Of a stretch of 64,000 bases of DNA, positions 1 through 13,233 are shown piece by piece. The stretch is from Bolinopsis microptera (taxonomy: Eukaryota > Ctenophora > Tentaculata > Lobata > Bolinopsidae). The notes beneath the pieces were generated by a model. That model worked only from the letters and a program-made list of their open reading frames with translations, had not been told where the DNA came from and made no database searches. The stretch covers positions 16,507,118 to 16,571,117 of the forward strand of contig NC_087078.1 in assembly GCF_026151205.1 (NCBI RefSeq). The letters are read 5' to 3'. Every line of letters starts with the position of its first letter. Position 1 is the stretch's first letter. The position numbers and the translations under genes are program-made.

Positions 1-1512
1 GAAAAATATCAGTAGTCAGAGACGAAACGGAATCTCGTTAGCTTTTCGTGTTAAAAGCGATTTCTCAACGGTTATCACCTCTCTAGATGATTCTTAAAAC
101 ATTTGGACTTCATTGCATTTTTGAAATAAATGCAATGAGGGCGTTTTCGGCCACACCCTTTTTCAGGGTTTCGCGGTCACTCGAATTTTTCTATTTCAGC
201 CCAGGAAGGTCTTAAAGACTATTTCGATACACCAAAATGTGCCTAATAGCCACATTTATATACAACTTATGAAGCAACATATACCTTAAAATGCTTCGTT
301 TCGGAAATATGGCCGAAAAACGGTTTTTGGCTTGACGCAGTTCATAATTTCCATGATTTTTGGCATTTCCGCCTAGGAAGGTCGTAGAGACTATTCTGAT
401 ACACTAAAATGTACATAATGGCCACATTTATATACAACTTATGAAGCAACATATACCCTAAAAGGCTTATTTTCGGAAATGTGGCTGAAAAACGGATTTT
501 TGCCGAGCGAACAATGACAATATTCACAAATGGGCTATTGGACTGTTAACTAGAAAGGTCTTAAAGACTCATGAGCAACACAGCATTTGTCACAAGATGT
601 AAGATGACTCACTTTGTGTCCAGAAACACCTACAAAAATTGGAGAATGATCTACTTTATTGGGCATCTCTCTTAATGGGCCAGGCCAGCAGCATATTTGT
701 GTCTTACGAAATGGCAATTTTTCAAAATTACGGTTTCTTTAGTAAAGGTCAATGGGTCAGTTGCTAACAGCAAATTGTTCGCAATTGCCGACTCATGCAC
801 ATCATATACTCAAAAACGCTCACTTTAGGAGTCATTAGTAAATAACTACTACATGATTTGTGAAAACTCCAACAATTTTTCCTTGGTACCAATTTAAATA
901 AAATGTGTGACGTGCCAGACCAAAATTCAACTTCAAACTTTTTATTTATTCATGCCATGAAACCATAATATATGTACTAAGAATACCGGACCTAAAATAA
1001 ATCGGCACTGGATCCGGGTCAGATTGTTGCTTGACCGCTGACCAGTACCCCACTTTATAATTATGATTGATTTCGCTGCCTCGACCAATATTGGTCTGTA
1101 ATCCCTGGATTGAGATCTGTTGGCCGCAGTTTAATTTAGCTAATTTCCTATAATACCGCAGTGGTCTGGTTCCCACTTCAGAATGACCCCATATTATTTT
1201 TTTCAGTCGCATAGATTTTCCCATCGTATGATAATGTGTGTCATTCCCTCGTTTTTAATCAAGTGGTGACTGGCTATTTCTTCTGTTATTACAGCTGTGA
1301 GCTGCCTCGAGATCTTATCTGGGGCATGGGCACAAATACTAGAACATTAGAACTGTAATTCTAGAACTTCAGATTAAGGTTACTTGGCAGAATAGCATTA
1401 GCAGGGTTCGAGATTTGACTGAGGGCATTCAGGTAACATACCAGGTTCACATCACCAGTTGAAGTGAATCTTAATTTCGGCATGCAATGCCTTTATGCCT
1501 TACAAGTTATAA

Positions 1513-1590
1513 GGCCAGGTAGCGTAGTTGGTTAATCATCGGATTTGTAATCGTGAGATTGCGAGTTCGAAACCCACTGCCTGCCTAGTC
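1513..1590 (+). repeat. tRNA-like segment (SINE head) in the foldback loop
   Basis: The segment has a perfect polymerase III A-box (TAGCGTAGTTGG) and, about 45 bases on, a B-box-like GAGTTCGAAACCC, with a TTTGTAA anticodon-loop-like stretch between them. Stem pairing is imperfect, so it reads as a tRNA-derived SINE head rather than a functional tRNA gene. An almost identical copy lies in the second foldback copy at about 16608. Confidence 0.6.
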
Positions 1591-3774
1591 GTGGGGTGAG
1601 TGTCGTCGACATTCAGCTAAAGATCCTGAGTGGTCTATGCAGCCCCCCGGTCTACTCAGCCGAATATTCGAGAAATCGTGTGTGAGGGTTGAATGAGAAG
1701 CTGTCCATTGCAGCGAAGTCTCGGGCGAAGAAAGTTTGGTACACACTACCTTAACCGTCACTGGCCTAATTAAATCCTTCGGCTTCCTGTAATTGGCTAG
1801 TTACACTTGTGTAACAATGTGGCTGTTGGAATACTCCGAAGTAAAATAAGTGTGAGATAAAAAAAAGCTTATAGTAGGATCACGGGGTTTTTATAATAGA
1901 AGGTCTCGAGATGCTGATTTAGCTATTTAGGTTTCACATGTGAAATTTTTCCAGCTTTGGGTAAAGTGGATTTTAGAGCGGGGAGGGGGTCTAAATGACC
2001 AAAATCTGAACGATCTCTTACTTACGGGACACTACGGGACAAGGGACGGATCTCGGGCCTAATACTTGTTTTTTAATGAAAGGCTGGAGTTTGGACCTAG
2101 ATGGTCAACGTGAGGATAGCATGAGGATTTAGGATGCTCTGGCAGCCTTTCGTGGGGTCTTGTAACCCCGAAAGCTGGTATATCTTATCTAAATTAACCT
2201 TGGTTACATCCCGTGCTGTTTCGAATATATAATTAGATTTATAGGTTCAATATCAAGCAAAAAAGTCTGATCTCATGTACTGATGTTACACTTACATGAT
2301 CTCCGACGCGAAGATCTCCGAAGTCTGATCTTAAAGTTGGATCTCAGAGCCAAAAAGAGGAACGTAAGCCTTGGTTCCTCTCTTTGAGAGTCAAACAGGA
2401 AATTCGGTGTTATCAACTCAAACTCGGATTCGTAGCACAATTAAAAAACCAAAGAATAAAAATCTTAATGAATTTCCCGACATCCTAAAATTAATATCAG
2501 GTCGTATTCAATTCAGTGGCCCAAACTCCAGTAGGTTACAAGACTTAAGTTCAAGTCGAGGAACACTTTGATTAAGCATGATCCTTGTCTAGTTGGAGTT
2601 TTCGCATATCATGCAGTAGTTATCAACTAATCACTCCTAAACTGCAACTGAGCGTTTTAGAGTCGAATCTCGAACCCTGCCATTCGGCAAAGTAATCTTA
2701 ATCTGAAGTTCTAGAATTACAGTTCTAATGTTCTAGTACTAATGTATTAGTGCCCTAGATAAGATCTCGTGGCAGCTGTAATAAAAAAGAGCTAGCCAGT
2801 AACCACTTGATTAAAAAACGAGGGAATGACACACATTATCATACGATGGGAAAATCTATGCGAACCAAACCACTGCGGTATTACTATTATGGTAAATGAG
2901 CTAAATTAAACTGCAGCCAACAGATCTCAATCCAGGGATTACAGACCAATATTGGTCGTGGCAGTGAAGTCAATTATGATTATAAAGTGGGGTACTGGTC
3001 AGTGGTCAAGCGACAATCTGGCCCGGATCCAGTGCCGATTTATTTTAGGTCCGGTATTCTTGGTACATATATTATGGTTTCATGGCATGAATAAATAAAA
3101 AGTTTGAAGTTGAATTTTGGTCTGGCACGTCACACATTTTATTTAAATTGGTACCAAGGAAAAATTGTTGGAGTTTTCACAAATCATGCAGTACTAGTAG
3201 TTAAACTTATTTATTAATGACTCCTAAAGTGAGCGTTTTTGAGTATATGATGTGCATGAGTCGGCAATTGCGAACAATTTGCTGTTAGCAACTGACCCAT
3301 TGACCTTTACTAAAGAAACCGTAATTTTGAAAAATTGCCATTTCGTAAGACCCAAATATGCTGCTGGCCTGGCCCATTAAGAGAGATGCCCAATAAAGTA
3401 GATCATTCTCCAATTTTTGTAGGTGTTTCTGGACACAAAGTGAGTCATCTTACATCTTGTGACAAATGCTGTGTTGCTCATGAGTCTTTAAGACCTTTCT
3501 AGTTAACATTCCAATAGCCCATTTGTGAATATTGTCATTGTTCGCTCGGCAAAAATCCGTTTTTCAGCCACATTTCCGAAAATAAGCCTTTTAGGGTATA
3601 TGTTGCTTCATAAGTTGTATATAAATGTGGCCATTATGTACATTTTAGTGTATCAGAATAGTCTCTACGACCTTCCTAGGCGGAAAAGCCAAAAATCATG
3701 GAAATTATGAACTGCGTCAAGCCAAAAAACCGTTTTTCGGCCATATTTCCGAAACGAAGCATTTTAAGGTATAA

Positions 3775-4037
3775 GAGTATTATACCCAACATTGACCGGC
3801 GAACTGATAGCTACTTCAGAAGCAATGAAACTACAATCTTCTAGATAAAATGAGTCATAGTACTTTCAGCCGGAGCCATCATAAGTGACATAAATCTAAA
3901 AGATAGTATGGTTAGTTTCTAAATATAAACTCAAACTCTGAAAAGGAAACTGCCGTGAAATATGAAACATCAATAAAAGGACCAATTATTTAAAAAAATA
4001 ATTTATGGAAAGCCCCTCAGGCAAAAAGGTATATGTT
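3775..4037. repeat. ~265-bp insertion present only in foldback copy 1
   Basis: Copy 2 reads continuously from CATTTTAAGGTATATGTTGC at about 18853. Copy 1 carries about 265 extra bases at the same point, bounded by duplicated AAGGTATA-like sequence. The insert is AT-rich with no coding potential that I can see. It is either a small transposon or a filler insertion after the copies separated. Confidence 0.6.
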
Positions 4038-5505
4038 AAGGTATATGTTGCTTCATAAGTTGTATATAAATGTGGCTATTAGGCACATTTTGGTGTATCG
4101 AAATAGTCTTTAAGACCTTCCTGGGCTGAAATAGAAAAATTCGAGTGACCGCGAAACCCTGAAAAAGGGTGTGGCCGAAAACGCCCTCATTGCATTTATT
4201 TCAAAAATGCAATGAAGTCCAAATGTTTTAAGAATCATCTAGAGAGGTGATAACCGTTGAGAAATCGCTTTTAACACGAAAAGCTAACGAGATAGCCTTT
4301 TAGAACGGTTGGGATCCGACTAGTCAGAGACGAAACGGAATCTCGTTAGCTTTTCGTGTTAAAAGCGATTTCTCAACGGTTATCACCTCTCTAGATGATT
4401 CTTAAAACATTTGGACTTCATTGCATTTTTGAAATAAATGCAATGAGGGCGTTTTCGGCCACACCCTTTTTCAGGGTTTCGCGGTCACTCGAATTTTTCT
4501 ATTTCAGCCCAGGAAGGTCTTAAAGACTATTTCGATACACCAAAATGTGCCTAATAGCCACATTTATATACAACTTATGAAGCAACATATACCTTAAAAT
4601 GCTTCGTTTCGGAAATATGGCCGAAAAAACGGTTTTTGGCTTGACGCAGTTCATAATTTCCATGATTTTTGGCATTTCCGCCTAGGAAGGTCGTAGAGAC
4701 TATTCTGATACACTAAAATGTACATAATGGCCACATTTATATACAACTTATGAAGCAACATATACCCTAAAAGGCTTATTTTCGGAAATGTGGCTGAAAA
4801 ACGGATTTTTGCCGAGCGAACAATGACAATATTCACAAATGGGCTATTGGAATGTTAACTAGAAAGGTCTTAAAGACTCATGAGCAACACAGCATTTGTC
4901 ACAAGATGTAAGATGACTCACTTTGTGTCCAGAAACACCTACAAAAATTGGAGAATGATCTACTTTATTGGGCATCTCTCTTAATGGGCCAGGCCAGCAG
5001 CATATTTGGGTCTTACGAAATGGCAATTTTTCAAAATTACGGTTTCTTTAGTAAAGGTCAATGGGTCAGTTGCTAACAGCAAATTGTTCGCAATTGCCGA
5101 CTCATGCACATCATATACTCAAAAACGCTCACTTTAGGAGTCATTAATAAATAAGTTTAACTACTAGTACTGCATGATTTGTGAAAACTCCAACAATTTT
5201 TCCTTGGTACCAATTTAAATAAAATGTGTGACGTGCCAGACCAAAATTCAACTTCAAACTTTTTATTTATTCATGCCATGAAACCATAATATATGTACTA
5301 AGAATACCGGACCTAAAATAAATCGGCACTGGATCCGGGTCAGATTGTTGCTTGACCGCTGACCAGTACCCCACTTTATAATTATGATTGATTTCGCTGC
5401 CTCGACCAATATTGGTCTGTAATCCCTGGATTGAGATCTGTTGGCCGCAGTTTAATTTAGCTAATTTCCTATAATACCGCAGTGGTCTGGTTCCCACTTC
5501 AGAAT

Positions 5506-5695
5506 TGTTAGTATTCTCACTGAGCTGCGAGGGCCACATCGCTGCAGTGTTTCTATTTCTATTATGGATTGTATTTGTATTTATATTCATTTATTTATTT
5601 ATTAAGATGACTAACCATCTATCTCCATAGGAGTGGTGGGGCTGTTTTTACACTACAATTACTGCCTATCATTGCACCGTCTAACCAATAAAACA
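5506..5695 (+). repeat. 5' LTR of the copia element
   Basis: A 190-bp repeat beginning TGTTAG and ending AATAAAACA. The primer-binding region TGGTAAACAG starts at the next base. The gag-pol ATG uses the last A of the LTR as its first base, so the start codon spans the LTR boundary. Confidence 0.92.
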
Positions 5696-8600
5696 TGGTA
5701 AACAGTGAAGATGAAAAAGAAAGTAATCCACCACCTGATACAGCAACATCATCAAATGTTCAAGGAGCAGTACTGCAACCAGAGCCAATACAAGTGCAGT
5801 ACCAACAGCCAGCAGCCCGCCTTACAGCCCCACCGCAATGGAAAGCATCTATGAGTTATGAGGAATGGAGACTACAAGTTGAGATGTGGGACAAATTATG
5901 TGCAGTCAGAAAAGTAGACCCCGCAGAGCAAGGGTATGCCTTGTTCAACCTAGTATCTCAACACACTGATCATAATATCGTATCAAAGCTCAACTCAGCA
6001 GTAAAAAACAAAGACATCGATGTTCTTGACGGGGAAGGAGTACAAAACATCATGAAGCTATTAGATAGAACATACAGGAAAGATGATACCAGTAAGATGA
6101 TGAAATCCTGGTCGGATTTTATCAATCTTAGGAGAAAGGACAGTCAAGATATGTCAAGCTTTCTCAATAACTTTGATCAAGCCAACACCAACTTGAAAAT
6201 TAGCAAGATAACTCTTCCTGGAACTGTGTTAGCATTACACATGCTTGAAAGATCCGGTTTATCAGCAAATGACAAAAAGCTGGTAATGACTGGAGTTGAG
6301 TTAGTTAAAACAGAGTCTGTTGTTGAAGATATGATGAATTCAATCAAGAAATACTTTGGTGAAGGAATCCGTGAGGTTGAAAAGAGACCACAATGTGATA
6401 TGCCCATCAAAGAAGAGCCAGTATTCAATGGTGAGAGACTTTTTTCTGAATCGTCGGAATCTACACGTTCATCATCAGATCCTGATAACATGTCTGAAGA
6501 AGAGGAAGCCTACTACACCAATTGGAGAAATAGAGGAAAGGCTTGGAGAAGAACAGATAATAACAGATCATACAACAATCACATCTCAAGATTTAATCGT
6601 GACAAAAGGGATAATGGCAAAGGAGAATACAAGCCAAAGAGATATTCAGATAATGATCGAAGAAGAGATAACTCTAGAAGTTTCAAAAAAGAGTACTCTA
6701 AGACATATAAGACAGCTGACGACTCTAGGGCAACTCAGAAGTTTAACCCCCGGTTGAGATGTAATAGATGCGAATCAGTAATGCATTTAATTAAAGATTG
6801 TCCTCATTCAGATAGATCAGAAAATGTTAATGAATGTAGAGAGATTTCAGAGATGGAGACAGCAGAATGCCATCAGGTAGCACTTTTAGACTCTGCTTGC
6901 TCGAAGAATGTAGTTGGCGAAGAATGGATTCGTGAGTACATAGATAACCTGACAGAAGAGGACAAAGCACTCCTGAAAGTGTCAGACGCCCGTTCAAAAT
7001 ACAGTTTTGGAGGTAGTGACCCTATTGCTGCCGCAGATGCGGTGAGAGTACCTTGTATAATTGCCGGAAAGAAGACATTCCTTTGGGCTGATATAGTGCA
7101 AAGGAATATTCCATTTCTGATCTCCAAAGAAGAGATGGCAAAGCGAGGGTTTAAATTAGACCTTGGTACAAGTACGATTGAAGTAGATGGAGAGGTGATC
7201 CCTGTTATAACAACCGAGTCAGGTCTGATTGGCATATCTCTATGGGATTATAATGAAGTTGCTATAGAAGAGCAATGTAATCTAGTAAATCTAGATGACA
7301 CAGTCAGCAATATTACCAAACTTCATAAGCAGCTGGGTCATTGTTCAGCAGAAAATCTGAAAAAGATTACCAAAAATGCAAACGTACAAGGTGAAAATGT
7401 GAACAAGGTGATTGATCAAGTGCTAAAAGAATGTGATGCCTGTGCGAGATATAAAAGAACACCCTCCACACCAGTCGTTGGATTACCTATGGCAACGAAG
7501 TTCAATGAGGTAGTAGCTCTTGATTTGAAACAATTTACTGGAATCAATGGTTATGTGATTTACATTGTTGATATGTTCTCAAGATTCTGCAAAGCTAGGG
7601 TGATTTCCAACAAAAAGCCAGAGACAGTAATAAAAGCCTTTACTATGGAATGGATTGCAGCAGGTATGGGACCTCCAGGAAAAATATTAGTGGACAATGG
7701 AGGAGAATTCGCAAACAATGAACTTAATGATCTCAGTGAACAACTCAACTTTGAAATTTGTGTTACCAGTGCCTACTCACCTTGGTCAAATGGTTTATGT
7801 GAAAGAAACCATGCTGTGGTTGACAAATCAGTGCTTAAAATGATGTATGACGGGTTTCCATTGAAGATAGCACTTGCATGGTCAATCAATGCCAAGAACA
7901 CACTGTACAATGTCAGTGGATTTTCTCCAGTGCAGATAGTGACAGGTCAGAATCCAAACTTTCCTGGGGTATCTTACAACTTGCTACCTGCTAATGAAGG
8001 AGCAGATGAATCATTATCAAGCGACATTCAAAGGAATCTTAATGCAATGTATCTAAGCAGAAAAGCATATCTAGAGGCAGAGAATTCAGAAAGAGTTAAA
8101 AGAGCTTTGAAAAGATCCTTACGAGATATCAACCAAGACTTTATGATTGGTGATGTTGTATTCTACAAAAGACCTAATATTGAACGCTGGAAAGGACCTG
8201 CCAAGATAGTCGGCAAGGAAGGAAAGACTCTTATACTGAGGCATGGAGGACTGCTTATCAAAGCAGCAAGCTGTAGAATTGTGAAACGAGAATATATAGT
8301 GAGTGACGAGCACAACCAAAACAATGATGATATCTTGGAAACAGAGAATAGCCCACATGAGGAAGCAGTCAATCTTAACGATGATCAGTTTGATGAAGCT
8401 GCTGAAAACATAGAAGAAATGCCTATTCAATTTCAAGTGCCAGTGGAAACAGAGGAAATACCAACAGGACAAGAAATTATGAGCTCCTCTCCAATACTTG
8501 AAATAGACTCTAAGATAATTTCCAATGAACAAAAACAACAACTCAAGATTAAGTATTTGGAAACTAGACTTCAGAAAAACGATGTTTCGGTCGGAGATAC

Positions 8601-9448
8601 GGTGAAACTTATTAAAGAAGGAAAAGAAAATGAATGGGAGACATGTACCGTGACTCAAAAAGGAAAACGGCTTGGCAGAAAAGATCACTGGGTGAAACTT
8701 ATGACAACCCAAGGTGAAGAAAAGCTGATAGATTGTACAAAGACGGCTATGTACAAAGCTGATGCTGCTATTGATGCAGAACCTGGAGACGATCACGAAG
8801 AATGTAATGTTGTGACAATTCCCACTTCCAGACACAATGAAGATGTGGTTATTAAGGCTAAAGTTATTGAATTGACTAACTGGAAGCAGAGAGAAGTATA
8901 TGATGAAGTCAAGGATTGTGATCAGAATGTCATTACAACAACTTGGGTAATAACAGAAAAACCCAGCACTGAACTTGGAGTTAAAGCCCGGTTAGTAGTC
9001 CGTGGATTTCAAGAGCAAAATCAGTCGATTGAAGTGGAGTCACCTACAGTATTCAAAAACACTCTCAAGGTTGTACTTGCTATAGCTGCAAACCAGCAGT
9101 GGCAACTAACAACGATTGATATCAAAGCTGCCTTTCTGCAAGGAAATAAAATTGAAAGAAATGTTTATGTCATACCACCCAAGGAAGCTCATGTAGAAAA
9201 AGGTTATTTGTGGAGATTGAGAAAGACAGTGTATGGTTTAAATGATGCGGCAAGAGCTTGGTTTATCAGTGTGAAGGGACTTCTTATCAACCTTGGTTGT
9301 ACTCAATCAGTGTTAGATCCTGCTTTGTTCATATGGAGAACTAGTACTGGATTCGAAGGAATACTTGTGCTTCACGTTGATGATTTCTTAGTAGCTGGTA
9401 CAAAATCATTCTTTGATAGAGTTGTAAAAGAACTGACATCAAAGGCCT
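5695..9448 (+). pseudogene. copia gag-pol polyprotein, 5' part (gag, protease, integrase, start of RT)
   Basis: The frame is open from 5695 to a stop at 9466-9468, but only up to 9448 is copia sequence; the last codons come from the inserted element. Visible in order: a gag region; a CCHC zinc knuckle, CNRCESVMHLIKDC (about 6763-6804); a protease core with DSAC in place of the usual DTGA (about 6892); integrase with an HHCC zinc region (LHKQLGH...CDAC, about 7321-7449) and acidic residues in VALDLKQF, VDNGGEF and WSNGLCERNH (about 7516-7812); then reverse transcriptase with TTWVITEKP, TIDIKAAFLQG (about 9112) and the catalytic LHVDDFL (about 9370). The reading frame resumes at 14485. The product replicates the element through a cytoplasmic particle. 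The break is the palindromic insertion; no other lesion is seen in this half. Confidence 0.9.
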
Positions 9449-9477
9449 CCCCCAGCCTCGGATCTTAGGATTGGATT

Positions 9478-9905
9478 TGCAAAAATTCCTAAGACAAACT
9501 GCTTAAGAAAAGCTAAGACAGCAAAAAAAGCTGAGACAAAATTTAAGCGAACCTGAGATGTCAAAATAAGCTAAGACAGCGAAAATTCTCAAGACAAAAT
9601 TTAAGGAAACCTAAGACAGCGGAAAATCCTGAGACAAAATTTAAGGAAACCCAAGACAGCGAAAAATCCTAAGACAAAATTTAAGAAATCCTGAGACAGC
9701 GAAAAATCCTGAGACAAAATTTAAGAAATCCCGAGACAGCGAAAAAACCTGAGACAAAATTTAAGAAATCCCGAGACAGCGAAAAAACCTAAGACAAAAT
9801 TTAAGAATCCTGAGACGCGCGAAAAAACCTGAGACAAAATTTAAGAAATCCCGAGACAGCGAAAAATCCTGAGACAAAATTTAAGAAAACCTGAGACAGC
9901 GAAAA
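9478..9905. repeat. 40-bp subterminal tandem repeats, left arm
   Basis: About ten degenerate 40-bp units built from AATCCTGAGACA and AAATTTAAGAAATC. The inverse array lies at the other end of the palindromic element. Subterminal repeats of this kind often bind transposases, but no enzyme is identified here. Confidence 0.85.
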
Positions 9906-10164
9906 ATTTTTAGATACAATTTATACAATAACCACAAGAATATACATGGATATTACATCTTTTAATTTCTTGCAAAGAATATAATAAATACAATATTACT
10001 AGGTATAGTAGGAATGTCAATAAGTCAATAGAATTTGTCTGAAACCTCTATGTGCCTGCTAATGAAGTGAGTATCCCAGATCATATCTTTACAGGTAGGA
10101 CTGTATAATGGGGGCCCGATGTTATAGCGGACATCATCCCCCCCCCCCCCCCCCTTACCCCTTC

Positions 10165-10350
10165 TTACCCCCAGTTCCATAGCGGATATTATGCCAAATT
10201 ATTGGACGGAGATCGTCAACTAATATTTCTTCGGATATTTCTCCGGTTTGCAGTTCCATAACCTTATCCGGAAACCATCTACGGTAATTTTGTTGATTCT
10301 CACAGAGCAAAGTGCTAAGAAACTGCCGCAAACTGCTACAATCTCCGAGA
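10165..10350. mobile_element. Truncated MITE, left arm
   Basis: It begins with the same CAGTTCCATAGCGGATATT terminus as the complete element at 10826 but breaks off after CTACAATCTCCGAGAAA, running into unrelated sequence. Its mirror image is at about 13640-13845. Confidence 0.65.
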
Positions 10351-10705
10351 AATCTATTTATTATTATATTGACTAGCTTGCTAAAATTCATCGTCAAATT
10401 ACCGCTGCTCGAGTTACCTAGCCAGGCCCATTTCAGTTTTGAGTACTAGAGTCGGTTATCTAGTCAAAGCCTAGCTTTTTTGTAACTTGCAAGTGCTTTT
10501 GCGGATTGTCGTGGATTTCGGCAAATAGTCGTGGATTTCGGCGATATTTTCAGATTATTCTTCAATGTCCTCAAACCTGAGCACTGGGACTACTTAAGTT
10601 TTTGCTACTATCTGAATTATTTGCTCAAGCTACTGGCTCGCTAGGTTCAAAGGTTTATTTCCTATTTATCATGAAAAAAAATTGTGCTGGGTAAAAGTTT
10701 ACACG

Positions 10706-10776
10706 GTGTTTACGCAGGTTTGAACTCCCGACCTCGCGCCGAGCTAGCCGATCGCCTGGCCGCTAAGCTACTCGGT
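10706..10776 (-). repeat. tRNA-like sequence (SINE head), left arm
   Basis: On the minus strand it reads TAGCTTAGCGGCC (A-box-like), then a G+C-rich anticodon-arm-like hairpin, then GAGTTCAAACCTG (B-box-like). It resembles a tRNA but is followed by non-tRNA sequence, so a SINE head is most likely. Mirror copy at 13234-13300. Confidence 0.55.
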
Positions 10777-10825
10777 TGATGTACTTAAGAAATTTTTGAT
10801 GTAATTATATATTTACCCCTTTTCA

Positions 10826-11124
10826 CCCCCAGTTCCATAGCGGATATTATGCCAAATTATTGGACGGAGATCGTCAACTAATATTTCTTCGGATATTTCT
10901 CCGGTTTGCAGTTCCATAACCTTATCCGGAGACCATCTACGGTAATTTTGTTGATTCTCACAGAGCAAAGTGCAAAGAAATTGCCACAAACTGCTACAAT
11001 CTCCGAGAAATTCCCGGAGAGCTTCATCTCCGTATAATACAGTAGACGGAGCCGGAGAATCATCACCGTAGAAATGGACCTCCGTCTAATAATTTGGCAT
11101 AATATCCGCTATGGAACTGGGGGG
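10826..11124. mobile_element. ~300-bp MITE in the left arm
   Basis: The ends are CCCAGTTCCATAGCGGATAT and its reverse complement, with inverted repeats continuing through CCAAATTATTGGACGGAG. It is too short to code. The mirrored copy at about 12877-13183 belongs to the other arm of the palindromic element. Confidence 0.75.
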
Positions 11125-12175
11125 TTAATCTGATTAAAAGCTACAAAAAATTCCAGAAATGAGATGGCTGGTTAAAACCTACCTTTGGAAAGCTCTGATG
11201 AACCTGCCCGTGGAGAAATAAACACACTTAACTTCACCTCAATTGAGCAATAACTATTTATCGCTTATTACTTCATTTATTTAGGATGTACAGTGTGCTT
11301 CGTAACTAATTTATTATTACAAAGTTTACTTTCTAATAAGCTAAAACGACAACTAATCTTTCGTTTTACTCCCTACTGTACTGGTTTACTCGTCAATCCA
11401 GGTATATGAGAATGTGTGAGAATGGTCTTGAAACTCTGAAAAGAGGGAAGCAGTTTTGGGGACGGGGAGATTGAAGCGGGTGGGCGACAAATGAACCCCC
11501 CCCCCCCTATTGTAAGCCCCCCGGCTTTCAATTGACCCCCCATGCAATTACACTGAGTCAATTGATCTCAGTATAATAACATTGGGGTTAATTGTCGTAC
11601 TAAGCCCTAGATTGTACCTGCTAATGAGGTGAATATCCCAGATCATAGCTTCACAGGTAGGACTGTATAATGGGGGCCCTGATGTTATAGTGGACATCAC
11701 TTTCCCCTCCCTTATCTGATTAAAGGATACAAAACAATCATGAAATGAGATTGGTTAAAACCTACCTTGGGAAAGCTCCGATGGACTAGCCCGTGGAGAA
11801 ATAAACAAACTTAACTTCAGCTCAATTGAGCAATAACTGCCTATTTATTGCTTATAACTTCATTTATTTTGGATGTAGATTGGGCTTCGTTGTGAGATAC
11901 TATACCTGAGTGATTACTCCGAACTTTCTAAAAAGCTACAAAGTTAACTTTCTGAAAAGCTACAAAGTTAACTTTCCTACTGTACTGGATTACTCGTCAA
12001 TTCAGGTATAGGAGTATGTATTAGAACGGTCCTGAAACTATGAAAAGAGGGAATTAGCGGTTTTGGGGACGGGAAGATTACAGCATCAAAAACGGGTAGG
12101 ATGTAGGAGCCTAGGAGGGTAATTATAATAATAAAGGTACTGGGGGATTGAACAACTTACTTACTTTCGGCGATC

Positions 12176-12330
12176 CTCGATCGAACTCCCATTCACTGTC
12201 TGCCTCCACACGTCTTGATCGCACATAACAGTTCGAAGGTCGTCCCACTGGAGCCCAGTGTCACGAGCTACTACGTCCAGGAAGGTGAGTGGTCTCCTTC
12301 CACAGTTCCACGGGCGGACTGGGTAAGTCG
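12176..12330 (-). pseudogene. LINE reverse transcriptase C-terminal remnant
   Basis: The minus strand encodes GRRPLTFLDVVARDTGLQWD and then DDLRTVMCDQDVWRQ, which matches the tail of many non-LTR retrotransposon ORF2 proteins (GRP-LTF--VV-RD-G, then DR--WR). No RT catalytic core is attached. It lies in the loop of the palindromic element, so the fragment was presumably captured. Confidence 0.65.
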
Positions 12331-12876
12331 CCAGGGGAGGATAGAGGAGATAACTTGGTCAGAAGCTCTCATGCAGTGCCCAGCAAATCTGTTACGCCTT
12401 GACGCAAGCCTAGGGCTGAGTACGACAATTGACCTCCGACAATTAACCCCCATGTTATTATACTGAGATCAATTGACTCAGTGTAATTGCATGGGGGGTC
12501 AATTGTAAGCCGGGGGGCCACCTGCTTCAATCTCCCCGTCCCCAAAACTGCTTCCCTCTTTTCAGAGTTTCAAGACCATTCTCACACATTCTCATATACC
12601 TGGATTGACGAGTAAACCTGTACAGTAGGGAGTAAAACGAAAGATTAGTTGTCGTTTTAGCTTATTAGAAAGTAAACTTTGTAATAATAAATTAGTTACG
12701 AAGCACACTGTACATCCAAAATAAATGAAGTAATAAGCGATAAATAGTTATTGCTCAATTGAGGTGAAGTTAAGTGCGTTTATTTCTCCACAGGCAGGTT
12801 CATCAGAGCTTTCCAAAGGTAGGTGTTAACCAGCCATCTCATTTCTGGAATTTTTTGTAGCTTTTAATCAGATTAA

Positions 12877-13183
12877 CCCCCCAGTTCCATAGCGGATATT
12901 ATGCCAAATTATTAGACGGAGGTCCATTTCTACGGTGATGATTCTCCGGCTCCGTCTACTGTATTATACAGTTATACGGAGATGAAGCTCTCCGGGAATT
13001 TCTCTGAGATTGTAGCAGTTTGTGGCAGTTTCTTTGCACTTTGCTCTGTGAGAATCAACAAAATTACCGTAGATGGTCTCCGGATAAGGTTATGGAACTG
13101 AAAACCGGAGAAATATCCGAAGAAATATTAGTTGACGATCTCCGTCCAATAATTTGGCATAATATCCTCTATGGAACTGGGGG
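12877..13183. mobile_element. ~300-bp MITE in the right arm
   Basis: Inverse copy of the MITE at 10826-11124 with the same CAGTTCCATAGCGGATATT ends and a few substitutions (for example AATATCCTCT in place of AATATCCGCT at one end). Confidence 0.75.
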
Positions 13184-13233
13184 TAAAAAGTGGTAAATAT
13201 ATAATTACATCAAAAATTTCATAAGTACATCAC

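Larger units (their letters stand above)
15..4322. mobile_element. Long inverted-repeat (foldback) element, copy 1
   Basis: The left arm (about 15-1400) is repeated in reverse complement as the right arm (about 2690-4322), around a ~1.3-kb loop. The copy is flanked by TA at 13-14 and 4323-4324, beginning GTCAGAGACG and ending GGATCCGAC, so a TA target site is possible; the outermost tips match each other only weakly. Each arm holds two diverged subrepeats containing CATAAGTTGTATATAAATG. The loop contains a tRNA-like segment. No transposase is visible, so this is probably a non-autonomous element. The second copy follows directly. The short open frames in the arms (for example 342-527 and 3525-3710) mirror each other and are not genes. 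Confidence 0.75.

Noticed and set aside
342-527. 61-residue frame repeated at 3525, 4651 and 18619
   Set aside because: It lies in the arms of the foldback element in both orientations; no motif, and its repetition follows from the element copies.
8119-8835. 238-residue minus-strand frame
   Set aside because: Antisense shadow of the copia integrase/linker coding region.
9478-9905. Regular 40-bp repeats resembling a CRISPR array
   Set aside because: Units are contiguous and degenerate without unique spacers, and the locus is a eukaryotic transposon end.
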